From Allodiplogaster sudhausi (Eukaryota > Nematoda > Chromadorea > Rhabditida > Diplogasteridae), in the NCBI GenBank assembly GCA_945643635.1, contig CALZFC010000031.1:2469001-2533000 (forward strand): a stretch of DNA of 64,000 nt. Reading direction: 5' to 3'. Within the stretch, counting starts at the first letter, position 1, and the number at the start of each line of letters is the position of its first letter. A model generated the notes under the pieces. The model was not told the DNA's origin. It worked only from the letters and a program-made list of their open reading frames with translations, and searched no databases. A program made the translations under genes and the position numbers. Below, one piece after another: positions 11,665-27,900 of the stretch.

Positions 11665-14600
11665 TTAGCCCCCACCGGTGATTATTCGGGAGATCGACTC
11701 GAAGTGCTGGCGGTAGGTCTCGGGTCGGCCGCCATGGTCTGCAAGAAAAGACATTGAGGAAGGTAAAACAAGAGAGGGTGAAGGGAGATTGAGATTAAAG
11801 AAAAGGATAAAGAAAAAGAACAGGAGTTACGGTATGAATGGTTGAAAACGTTTCCTTTGAAATTTTGTCAGAAAAAAAGAAAGAATATCCTACAACTTGT
11901 TTGTTCAGTTTCAGTTACGATTAAATAGGAACACTAACAACTCCACATTTTAAAGGAATTCTACTTTTAGATAGTTGAAAATAGGAAGGGAACTTAACTC
12001 ACGACAACACTACAAGGAAATCACGGATGCTAACGATAGGGGGGGGGGTTAGCCCACCCTGATATAGCAGCATTAATTTCAGTGGATTCCTTGGTTCAAT
12101 TCACTCGAAAAGACTAGATTAGATGATTCTTTTCTTCAAAGAAATTACGATACAAAGGCGCAAAATTATGGGCGCGATACCCAACAGGATAAACTTAGAC
12201 TATTAGCCTTGTACCGGCCGAAAGTCAAGCTGTGAATCATCACCTAAAAGAAGGCTGCGCCGCTACAGTATGCATACCGTACAGGGAATAAAAGCCGCTG
12301 TCGAGGACCCAAAAGATTAGGGTGGGGAATGAATTATTAGGCCGGGAAACCAGGGTGGATTAGCTGTTTTTGTCTAAATGGCCTTCAATAACATGGTGGG
12401 GTAGAACATCGGGGAGGCCCAAAATAAGGTCTGTCGAAAGGGCAGTACCTTTTTACCCTGATACCGTACCATGTCACTGTTTCCAACTTACATTATTGCG
12501 ATGCTAACTTAGATTTTTCTAATGAAACTAAGCACTAGATAAGCAAGAATAAATTAAAAGAAGCAGCCTGTTGTATACAATGTACTTTACCAAACCTTTA
12601 AAAGAAGAAAAATACTCACAAAAGCGGAGGGCGCGGCCAGGTCCGCCGCCACCAGGACCGACCGTCATCGAAGCCGCCACCAAAGAAGAAGAGGGCCGGG
12701 GCACATCCATCCACTCCTGAATTAGATCCCCCTCATTTAAATAATATCAATAATTTTTGATACCAAGAAACAACAAAAACCGTTGGTCAGCAAAAGTGCT
12801 TTAGTGAAAGGTTTTCCCCTTTAACAGTCAAGGAAAGTGCATTCCTTTCACACATCTAATCTATTCAATGTCGTGAAAAAAATAATACGGGTTGGCGAAA
12901 GAACGCCCAAAAAGCTGTATTTTAGACAATAAAAACACCAAAGGAAAATAAAATGTATATGTCGAACCTTTCTCAATTGGGAAGGAAGGCTGCAAGGGAG
13001 GAATACGAACTCCCTCAAGAGTTCGCCGTCCACTCGATGCCCCCGAGGACTCCCGTCCACTTTATCGAACAGGACACGTTGCTTGTGCTGAAATAAGAAA
13101 AGTTTATAAGAGATACCGACAAAAAAAGAAACTAATTGTGCGGGGGGGGGGGGGTGAATTAAAATGAACCAGTTTAAGCATTATCGACTACCGTAATCTC
13201 AATGAGTACGGTACAAGAATTCTCTATGAAGTGGTTTCTTATGTCAATAAATTGATCTTTTTTAAATAAATAAAACTACGCTCCTACTACATTACGCTAA
13301 TTTTAAAGCAAATTATGAAACGGATTAACGGAGAACCGAAAAATAAAAACAAAAGTTTCGCTCCGACATTAATCGGCTAAAAGGAAAATCATGTTAAAAC
13401 TATTCCCAAAAAAATGCATTATCAAATGAATCTTTAAGAAAGATTACCTTGATTTTATCCTTTAAAAAAGTTGGATTTTAATATTATGTGAAGTTAAAAA
13501 AGATCAAAAGACCTACTCCGTTTTAAAACAAAACTAAACACCTGTAATGCTAGACAAATAAATATAAAGCCAAAAAGTGATGTCTAACCATTAGAAGTCG
13601 CATCCCTAGGCGCCGGCGGAAGAGTCCTCCCGTGGCTTCCGCATAGTCGCCACTACAAAAAAGTTTAAATTGAATCGAATATCTTTAAAAAAAGGATAAA
13701 AGAAAAGAACTTCATTCGATTTCCCACTATACAATACGCATACTCAAACATAGAAAAGGAAAACAAAAGTATCAGCTAATGGAAGTATAATCTGAAAGCT
13801 ATTCCAAAAAGGATGCATTCTCGAATAAACCGTTAAGAAAGATTTCCTTTATTTTTATTCTAAAACAACTACCGGATTTCATTCCAGTGAAAAAACAAAC
13901 TTAAGAACAAAATGCCTACAAAATTTTCGATTAAACAAAACACTTCGAATACCAAACAGTTAAATAAATAAAAAATAAACCTAAAACGTAATTTCTAACC
14001 GTTAGAGATGGCATCGACCCTGGCGCCCGTAGTCGTTGCCGCCCTGGTGCTTCATTTCGATGCCGTTGCGTGGATGGCGGGACTACAATCGCAAGAAAAA
14101 CATAGAAGCAAATATTCGTCGTCAAACATTAAACAAATGAAAAGAATACTTGCAGAAAACCTAACAGCAATCCAAAAAGCTACAGCTTTACCGAGAATTT
14201 CGAAACGCGACAATTAATTTTTTGCACGGTGCACGCTGTAGTACGGCGCACCTAATGATATGGTGCTTAATTTCCATGCGACCATTCGTGATTATTTGCA
14301 TGGTTCACGTAATTTTTAATCATGTCAACCGTGCAGAAATGTAAAATTACATATAACTATTCAAAAATGGTCCCATTCACCGTGCAATTAAGAACAATGA
14401 CATTACGTGCATCGTACGAGGTGCATAGTGCAAAATGAGAACCTGTACGCGTTGCGGTCGCGTCGCAGCTCTCATAACTGCCGAATAAAACTTATTCAGT
14501 GCTAAACGAGATTACATGTTTATCTTGTTGTTTCTGCCTTTCCTTTTTGCTTGAATTGTTGTTCATGTGATTAATTTACACTTTAAGAGAAGATGTACGC

Positions 14601-14690
14601 TTGGCGCCCCTTCCAACATCGGCGCCGCGGAATCCTGGCGCGGCATCGGCGAGATATTGGCGGCCACCCCGAAGCACCACTTTGAGGTTT
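11665..14690 (-). CDS. Gly/Arg-rich exon-like islands, possible 3' part of a minus-strand gene or pseudogene
   Basis: GC-rich islands stand out in AT-rich sequence, several with splice-like borders. A terminal-looking island at about 11745-11665 follows TTGCAG and reads HGGRPETYRQHFESISRIIT then GGG and TAA. An island at about 12712-12612 ends at a GTGAGT donor and contains FFFGGGFDDGRSWW in one frame. 13086-12967 is open for 40 codons between TTCAG and GTTCGA (HKQRVLFDKVDGSPRGHRVD ...). Further islands lie at about 13660-13590, 14090-14000 and 14690-14600. The 13.6 and 14.05 kb islands resemble each other, including their flanks. I could not assemble one continuous frame. This may be the rest of the gene at 17.1-17.7 kb or decayed copies of a Gly-rich gene. 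Confidence 0.3.
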
Positions 14691-16264
14691 TGGCATCCTC
14701 TTTGATATTTGTTTATTTTCTGGTCATTTTGCTTTATAGGATTAGCGAACTGATTTTGTCGCGTTCAATTTTTTGATTTATGATTAGGTCATTTCTCAGG
14801 GCAGAAGTTTTGCTCGTTAGAATTATTCTTTTGAGCAAGTTGAATCTTCTGCAGTTTTCGTTTTTATTCTAGTTATCCTGTTCTTAATCTTCGAGCACGG
14901 TACTTTTTTTCAATTTCGCCTGCAAAAATTAGTCCAAAATTAACAATGCGAAGAGCTCAACAACCTATGCCATGTTTTAAATTTTTCATATATTTCCTTA
15001 AAATGAAATTGAGCATAGAGTTGTTAGTTGTTAATGTTATACGACGGTAGACATATCATTAAATAGAGAATCGCGAGCTCTTTGAACTGCATTCAAACAC
15101 TTTTTCCAAAAAAAATTTTACACCCAAAAACCGACCACTAATATTTTGACGGCGCAAATATTTTTTTATGTCGATTTAAATTTTTTTCCCTGAAATTCAA
15201 CAGTTCGGGGGCTTTTAGTTACAGAGATGACGAACATTCCATTCAATTCTTATCGTGATGTTTTATAATTTTCTCAGAATTACGGTGTGTATACGGTAGA
15301 TGGCCATTTTCCTCTAAAATAAGTGTAAATCATTTCCTTTTTGTTATTTAGAATGGAGAACACGAATCTAGTGTTAATATTTCATGTTGTATTTCATTTC
15401 TAACAAAACAGCAATGATATCATATACACATTGTATGGAGCTACAAGGCCATATACCGTATACTTACCATAACTCGGGAAAATAGCATCATGATAATCGC
15501 AGACACATCTTTTAACATTATTTAGTGTTCTTGTTTCAGATTAGATGTCAAGCTGGCCCGTGCAAGGCAAGCATGTGCAGTGGGAGTGCCGCCGGAGATG
15601 GACGACCGCGTCCAGTTTAAACAGTTTTGTTTTATTATTGTTTTCAATTATCTATTATAATTTTAATTTTTTTTATGTTAAATAGAATTGATATTTTATA
15701 AGGATGGAAAATCTTTCATTAATATCCACTTGTTGGCCAACAGTTTTTTTTTTCAGTTTTGCCAACAATTATTGACATGTAAATGAAAGAGAATCTAATT
15801 CAGGAGGTGATGGTGGAGCCGCCGGTCGTCGCAGTGGTTTCTTTGGTGGCGAAGTCGATGATGGTTCTGGCAGCGGGCTACGGCCCTCCTCCTTCGTGAA
15901 TCTTGCGTCCCCAGGGATTCTCAGTGATCAAGTCACACGAGGCCATGCATCTCGAAGCTGGAAGAGTTACCTATTCCAGTGATGATGGCCAGTCTAGTGG
16001 CTGGTATGTTAACCTTGCTAGCATTTATCAACTGAGTTCTAGAATGTTGTGATGACTGTTATACTGTAGAAACAGCCATGTTTCATGACTGATCTAAATA
16101 TATTTTTTTATTGTTTCCTATTTGTTATATAAGGATGCATATGTGAATTTAGTGATGTGAGGAGGGCTAAATCCTATTTTAGTAGGAATGTTGTGCTATG
16201 AGCCTTTTTTGGGGTAAAAAAAAGGATTTGCCTTTTTTAACGGCCGTCAAAACGGCCAGCCATT

Positions 16265-16395
16265 ATTTATAGCCGTTAAAATTGGCTTGCCACTTTTGAA
16301 GGGTCAAAAATTTGGCTTGCCACTTTTGAAGGGTCAAGAATTTGGCTTGCCACTTTTGAAGGGTCAAAAATTTGGCTTGCCATTTTTGATGCCCG
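16265..16395. repeat. 30-bp tandem repeat (about 3.5 copies)
   Basis: Unit TTTGGCTTGCCACTTTTGAA plus GGGTCAAAAA, three near-identical copies and a diverged fourth. It sits in the right edge of the inverted-repeat segment and creates an artefactual repetitive reading frame on each strand. Confidence 0.85.
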
Positions 16396-17075
16396 CTGAA
16401 TTTGCCAAGTTGCCATTTTTGACGGCTGTCAAAATTGCCAAGTTGCTCGGCCGACAGCCGCTTACTCGTGGCACGTTTAACAGCTGTTAAAAATGTCAAA
16501 TCCTTTTGCCAATTCTGATAGCTGTTTATTTTGGCTGTGACATTTTTTATAAGTGAAGAATTTGCCAAAACCCTTGAAATTTTGAACATATGCAAATTGC
16601 GCCATGGAAAATTTGGAGGCCGTCAAATTTGGCATGTTATTAATCCACTTTTAAAGACCTCTATTTTTGCCACGCCAAATTGTTGTCCTGTTAAATATGC
16701 CGAAGCCGGGTTGTCAATAATTAGGGCACATTTCTGTGGCTCAGCCATTTTCTTCGCTTGTACATTGTGCCCGTCATTTTATTAACCGTCTTATTTGTCA
16801 TGACAAGTTTGAATCAATGAATAAAATACTGCCACATTTGCTTGTGTGTTTCACCTGCCAAATTTGGCAAAAATAACAGCTTAATCGAAAAATGCAGAGA
16901 AAAACCAAACTTTTTAATTCACACTGTCTTATATGTACATTGATATGTGAATCTACATACGTACATAAATGTAGTAAATGCGCAGTATAATCGAAGAAGC
17001 TAGTAATAGTGGATGAATAAGGCAAAATGTTGGTGCTATAATTTGAAAAAGGACATGCAAATTGCAAGGCATCAC

Positions 17076-17683
17076 CGAATGGGGCCATAGACAATGTAAG
17101 TCGGCTTGCTCGGTTCGGTTCCATTAGTCTCCAGCAACTCGGCAGCCTCTCCAGAGAAGAACGCATTCGCGTCACAGTTACAAAATTACCACTTCAGTCA
17201 TTAAATTAATGGTCTTGCGGGAAGACACAATAATATAAAAGAATGTCTTTGTTAAGCAGCTCGAATTATGTGTGTGCGCTATGAATTACCTCTTGTTCCG
17301 GCTGTGGACTGGCGTATGCGAGGATATACTTCCCATCTACTTCGATCTTGCAGTTCTTCGCCTCCTCGAGCGTATTTCATATACGTACGCCCCTTCGATT
17401 TACTGCTTCCTTTCTAAGGGTACTAATTTTATAGGCGAAATTGCGTCTGAAAATGTAGTAAAGTAACCTATTCTGTTTAGATTTCATGTCAATTGCAAGA
17501 CTTGAAATGAGTTCATTGAGCAGTCTCCTCTCTCTCTCAATCTCTCTCTCTCTCAATCTCTTTCTCACAATCTCTCTCTCTCTCAATCTGTTACCGGCGC
17601 TTCTTTATAGAAGACCATGGGGCCGGACGGCGGTTGTTCACTGTATGAGCCAGGCACAGATCTTCCTCTTCCTCGACCACTCA
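17076..17683 (-). CDS. Unrecognised gene, three minus-strand exons (partial)
   Basis: Three exons join in phase: 17683-17595 (phase 1 entry, SGRGRGRSVPGSYSEQ ... MVFYKEAP, donor GTAACA), 17364-17290 (25 codons, EAKNCKIEVDGKYILAYASP ..., donor GTAATT) and 17146-17076 (AAELLETNGTEPSKPTYIVY then GPI, donor GTGATG). Frames are open, codon use is mixed, and flanking introns are AT- or CT-rich, as in the sure genes. The first exon is Gly/Arg-rich. The 5' end should lie above 17.7 kb and the 3' end below 17.07 kb, where the 6-kb inverted-repeat segment begins. I do not recognise the family. Confidence 0.5.
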
Positions 17684-18105
17684 CTGCAGACAATGGCCAC
17701 ACGCAGAGGACGAGAATGACAATCTTGAAGTGTAATCAAATTAATTAAAGTTCCGTCTCTTTATTTTTGGTAATTTGGTCGCCACATTTACCTAATACAA
17801 ATTTTAGAACATATAAAATTTATGTATTATTGACTAACAGGTTAAATTATAAATGCCAACCGTTGAAATAGATGCCATTGATGGTCTCTCAAACACCATT
17901 GACAGGTCGCAGATCATAACGAGGAGGGCTGAGCTAGGAGGGAAGAAGAACAACGCCAGAGGGCCAAGACGGGTATTTCGCATGATTTACTTGTCAGCTT
18001 GCTCACATCTGGTATCTCCATTAGCAGGATGTAGCCAGGCCTGTTCATATGGTTAGCAAGTAATGACGCCTCAGAAATCAGGTAGTATTCTTGACTAGTT
18101 CGATT

Positions 18106-18122
18106 ATCTCTCTCTCTCTCTT

Positions 18123-18188
<66 letters not shown>
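18106..18188. repeat. (CTTT)n microsatellite
   Basis: A CT tract followed by some 15 CTTT units, 600 bp downstream of the minus-strand P450 stop codon. Confidence 0.95.
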
Positions 18189-18190
<2 letters not shown>

Positions 18191-18787
18191 TCGCACTTCA
18201 ACTTGCTATACCATCACGAATCTTCTCGACCACTCTATCCGATCCATTGTTATGTCATCACAAGACATTACTCATTCGGTATTTAAACATCGTCCTTTAT
18301 CATCTCGGAGCAAAACACATGGAAAAGCAGACGCAGTGAGAATAAGTCTCGTGCTAAAGAGATTGAGAGCGAAAGAAAGAGAGACAGAGAATGAGAGACA
18401 TAGAGAGACTGACGATGGGAACGACAGATATGTACAAACAGTAGAGCGCATTCGGCGTAATAAGCTTTGTTTAAGAGCTAGGCGAGAGATGAAGGAACAT
18501 AAACTCGTATTCGGTGTAACGTTCGTTTCATGATCACAAGGAGTCGACGGCAATAGTACAATTTAAAACAAAAACCAAATATCGGCTGGCAAAGGAATGG
18601 AGTAATGAATGCGAATAGAAAGATTTGCACTTTCCATCAGAAGCTTCGCTGGCAAGAAGACTTTTAACGAGTTTTAAAAATTCAATAATAATAAAAATGG
18701 AGAAAAGATTCTTATTAATGACAGTAAATACTACTTATGATTAGTCATGCAATCCTGGATTAAATGATGACGTCACGAGTCTGGAGA

Positions 18788-23031
<4,244 letters not shown>

Positions 23032-23772
23032 CTCAAGAATATTATCTCTTTTAAAATAATAAAACTTAATATATAGATTAAATAAAGGCATGAATAAGTC
23101 TAAAGTACATTTGCAATAAACATGCAATAAAATAGTATAAGGTATTTGCAATGAATCAACGAGTGCAGACTACTTCCTTACCCTTTTCGCTGAGGAGCCT
23201 ATCAATGGTAGTAAGAAATGTTTCTGATCATTGAGGAAGTTAGCAGAACAAAAGGAGAGATGAAATGAAACACTGGGAGGAAAGAGCAAAAGAACCGATC
23301 GAGAGTCCATTGTTACGTGTGGGAGGAGATGCCACTCACGAGGGTGATTAAGAGAAGAAGGAGAGAGAGCGAGGGAGAGAGAGAGAGGGTGGGAGAGAGA
23401 GAGGGGAGAGGTAGAGGGATGGAGAGATATTCACGAGGAGAAAAGTTGAGTGACAAGAAGAACGAAAGAGAGAGAACGAGAGAAAGATAGAGTGAGAAAT
23501 TGTAGAAAAAGGTAAAAAGAACAACGGCTACATCGAGGCCAAGAGAGAGAATCTGTCGGCCAATCATTCGGCGAATGGCGAATTTTACGTGAAATTCCTA
23601 TCAATCACAAGTTCTAATGGTTCAAATATTCTGCTCGGATGGCGCGAGAGCGTATAGAGAGCGAAAGAGAGAGAGAGAGAGCGAAAGAGAGAGAGAGAGA
23701 GAAAGAGAGAAAGAGAGAGAGAGAGAGAGTGAGAGAGAGACAGGAAGCGACAGAGATAAAAGAGAGAGACAG

Positions 23773-23814
<42 letters not shown>

Positions 23815-23826
23815 AGAGATAAAGAG

Positions 23827-23857
<31 letters not shown>

Positions 23858-24982
23858 GGGAGAGAGAGAGGGAGGGAGAAAGAGAGGGAGGGAGAGAGAG
23901 AGAGAGGGAGGGAGAGAGAGAGGGAGGGAGAGAGAGAGAGAGGGAGGGAGAGAGATTAAGAGAAAGTGCATAATAACGTAATCAGTCGCACTATGAGTCA
24001 TCGTTTATTGAATGGAAAAATGAAGAATAAGAAGAAGCAGACGCTGCTCTTGCGCAGAGTGTAATTAGGAATTCACCTTTGACATTTCCTTTCTTTCCTC
24101 CCTCGCCCGTGGCATTCTTCTTGGCTCTATTCTCTTTATCGATAACCGCTAAGCAGAGAAAGGGAGAAAGAGGAGATAGAACGGAAGAGAGACAAAGATA
24201 GAGAGGAAGAAGGAGAGAAGTATGGAATTGAGAGAGAGCGAGAGAGTTAGAGAGAAAGACTAAACGATTGCATACCACCAATTAGTACGCAAAGCGCCAC
24301 AAACGGGTAATTGCAAAAGAAGTAGACAACTGAATTGTGACGTAGTCACTGGACGAACAAGAGTGTTTTTTCCCTTAATCTTTCGATCGTTGCGGGAATG
24401 CTAAGGAAACCGGAATTTAAAGATTCCATGATAGGCTCAGAAGTTATACTGGTTGCAGACATTATTTTAAAGTTATTTCTCAAGTTCGATTAATATCCAC
24501 GAAAAGAAAAGAAACACTCATAATTGCATCCTATTTGCAGCCATAAAAAGTGCTTACTCTGTGCTAATGAGAGTACATCAGAAAATAGATACGTTACTGT
24601 TGTTATCGCGGCTGCCCCCGCCGTCTTCTCTGCCTCTCTGCTCAGCTCTCTCGACTCCGCGTACTCTCTCGTCTCTGCCAAGCAGAGAATTCTCGCCTTC
24701 CTCGACTACTGCACACTCAGTCACACGTGCGTAGGGACGCTTGTCCAGCGTAGACGTCCCTTTAATAGCGAATAGAATAGATGGAATAGAATAGAATGCT
24801 TTCTATATATAACATCGCCTTTTACTATTTGACTCCATTATATTCTTCGCATTTTTTATCGCGACATTCTTGAGCTTGTCCTTGAATAAAAATAATAGAA
24901 GAAAACTCTTGCAAGAACTCTGCATGTATTCATGTTTATTTGTTAGCAGGAAATCGGCTGGTGATTTCCAAAGATTTCCACG
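23032..24982. other. Shared upstream region of the divergent P450 pair
   Basis: About 1.95 kb containing all possible promoters of both genes: GA tracts, a TATATATAA-like run near 24803, and an acceptor TTAGCAG ending about 34 nt before the plus-strand ATG. Plus-strand frames at 24524-24775 show no splice-bounded exon. Confidence 0.45.
23650..23957. repeat. Long GA microsatellite between the two P450 genes
   Basis: About 300 bp of GA repeats with GGGA and GCGA interruptions, midway between the divergent P450 start codons (23031 and 24983). Smaller GA tracts lie at 23345-23490 and 24150-24260. Confidence 0.95.
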
Positions 24983-27900
24983 ATGGGAATCATCATGATA
25001 GCATTTCTTGTTATCGTTCCTGCTATCGTTTTTCTCATGAGACAGGTGAGTAAAGAAAGTCTTTAAACAAATAAATAAATAACGATTAAAGTATTTTCAC
25101 ATCTTAATGATGTTTATCTTCTCTCATTTTATGGATTATAAAAGAATTATGAATTATAACACTGTTACGAGCGACTTTCACCTTCTGTGCCCATGCAGAG
25201 ACTTTTCTCGTTTGCTGTCATGTCCTTCCGTGCCTACTTTGCCTTGCGAGACATCCCCGGCCCGCCCTCCCTGCCACTAATCGGCTGCGTGTATCAGTTC
25301 AAGCTGGACAGCGTCGGTGAGAAATAATAAATCATAAAAAATAACTTTACATGATCAAAGATGTGCAATAAAAATAAACGTTGGAAAAGTGAAAATAAAT
25401 GCCGTTTCCAACTTTCCGAGTTCACCTTCCAACTGGAGTCGTGGATTCGCGAGTACGCATTGGAGCATCCCAATGCGAACGGACTCGTCAAGGCGTGGAT
25501 CGGGCCGGTCCCTATTACTTTTCTCCTCCTGCCTGACTTCATCAAGGTCAGTATCATTCCATTCCTTGAAGTAGAGGAAGCATTGAGTTTCTACATGATT
25601 TATCAATATTCAATGGCTATGAGCACTTGTGTCTCTAAGAAGTGTTCATAGTTACTGGATTTTGATTGTAGGTCAGGTCGTCATAAGGTTCAATGTGCTT
25701 GATTGACATTAATTTTTTCCTACTTCTAGCAGCTCCTCGAGAGCAATACGCTGATCACAAAACCAAGCCAGTACGACATTGTCAGCTCGTGGATAGGAAC
25801 GGGACTCCTCACTAGGCACGTTATCAACATCTGCGGTTCTTGCTCTCTCCTTCTCTCTCTCCCATTCTCTGCCTATCTCTCTTCCAATCGTTCTCTATCT
25901 TCCTGTTTCTTATCTCTATCTCTTTCACGTGTTTTCCAAAGTACACGTCTTCTTTCCACAAAACACATCACTCGGCACACAGTAAGAAGAAAAATGTCCA
26001 AACGTCCTCTTTCTTGTAGCACGAATGAGAAGTGGCACAGAAGACGAAAGATGCTCACTCCGACATTCCACTTCAATATTCTCAAAGGATATATAGACGT
26101 CTTTATTCGACAAGGAGAAGTCAGGGCGTCTGTTATTGAGCTCATAACAGAAGATCGGAAGGAACAATTTTTACTTCAAAAACCTCTCATAACTTTTTAA
26201 GGCAAATAAATTGCTTGAGATAATGGCGGAGTGCATCGAAAAGGTGGCGGACACGGGCCGCGAAGTCGATGTCTTCCCGTTCATTAAGCGCTGCGCTCTC
26301 GACGTCATTTGTGGTGTGGCCAAGGACATCCCTTTCTTCCTTTTCACATTCATATCTGTGCTTCTAAATTGAATCTTCACATTTGTAGTTTGCTTATAAA
26401 AAGAAAACGCCTGCAGAAACAGCAATGGGAACGGCGATGAACACGCAGACGGGAGGGAACACGGAATATGTGGACGCCGTCAGTCGACTCTCTCAGATCA
26501 TGTGGTCGCATCAGAGGTCGATAATTAATTAATCAATAAAATTACTTATTTATTTATTGACTAACATTTTTAACTATGAAAATTTTTTTCAATAAAATAA
26601 GGACTTTAACTTGTACTGATCAAGATTTCCCTGGCTGTGGCTGAAGCCGATCTGGTATGCCTCCGGCATTGGCTACGAGTTCGACCGTCTCGTCAAGCTC
26701 ACCAATGACTTCACGAGAAAGGCACAACAACTATTGAATTCGTTGTCAATGTATCGTTTAAAAATTCCCAATAAACACCATTTTACTAATTATTGACTAA
26801 TGACAAGAAGTGTGAACAGGTGATTTCGGAGAGACAAAAAGTGCTCGAAGAAGAGAGAATGCACGAGGAGAAGGTGGAGGAGTCGAGCAGAAGGAGAAGA
26901 CTCGTCTTCATTGATATGCTGCTGACGATGCAGAGAGAGAACGCGCTGAGTGACGAGGACATCCGGGAAGAAGTCGACACTTTCATGTTCGAAGGTTGGC
27001 AAGCAAACATTTTAGTTTTATTTCATTCAATCAATTTTCGTGAAATAATTTAAACCTTTATAAAAATTTATGTTATATTAAATTCAAAACTTATTTGAAA
27101 TATTTTCTAATAAGCGGGTAATTATATCTTCCAGGCCACGACACAACTGCCTCTGGCATGGGCTTCACGATCTGGTACCTCGGACAATACCCCGAATGGC
27201 AAGAAAAGGTTTTTCTCATCTTTTACCATTTGAAAAATTATTCATATTAGGTAAAAAAAATTATAGCAACTAATGTTCGATAATTATTTATTGAATACAT
27301 AGGTACAGTCCCGCCCAGGATCTTGGTACCAAGGATGCGTCGGACGCATCGGACGCATCCAAATGCATCCTCGTTAATAACTATTTTCCTAGGACATGCT
27401 AAAATATTTTTACTGGTACAGTAGTTTGCTTATAGAGAGCGAATGCTACTGATAAAAATCGATATTTCTAATCATTTGATAAAAAGTTATCAGTTTTTGC
27501 TTATAAAAAATTTCATTTCTTATATTTTTTAATGAAATTTCTCCTGCACCATTATTTTGTGTCTACCCACTTCCCCAAATAATAAAAGTAGAGATTGTAT
27601 CATTGATAGCGGAAATCGATAAATCAGACCTTATCACGCATGTTCATTAGCTGAGAAGATTCGCCTAACGACTCCGAATCTAATTATGTAATCAGTTTTC
27701 AAATAAAGTGGCGGTTAACAATATATTTTTGATTGTGTGTACTTTACATGACTTTCTTCAGGATTCCTTATTGTCTTGGACTTTGTCAAAATTTTGGCCC
27801 GGTATGATGGTTCAAATCTAGGTTGCTGCGCTAGCATGCAAGATGTCTGTTCCAAAGATTGAGAATGTTTTCAGACATGACCAAGGACCTCAACATAAAC

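Larger units (their letters stand above)
10847..16935. mobile_element. 6.1-kb segment bounded by inverted repeats
   Basis: About 85 bp at 10847-10932 (CATATAAGACAGTGTGAATT ...) recurs inverted at 16853-16935 with few differences. Inside both edges lie hundreds of bases dense in short TTTGCCA / TTGGCA motifs (10905-11420 and 16230-16760), including three 30-bp tandem copies of TTGGCTTGCCACTTTTGAAG at about 16281-16375. No transposase frame and no clear target duplication were found. Could be a long-ended DNA element or an inverted duplication. Confidence 0.5.

Noticed and set aside
16265..16395. Direct-repeat array considered as CRISPR-like
   Set aside because: Units are contiguous with no spacers and the genome is eukaryotic.
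16263..16595. 110-codon minus-strand frame with KWQAKFLTLQ repeats
   Set aside because: Created by the 30-bp tandem repeat at the edge of the inverted-repeat segment.
23585..24001. Open frames of 106-138 codons on both strands
   Set aside because: Ser/Leu and Arg/Glu repeats from the GA microsatellite; the same applies at 6368-6770, 9913-10239, 48871-49307 and 51168-51990.
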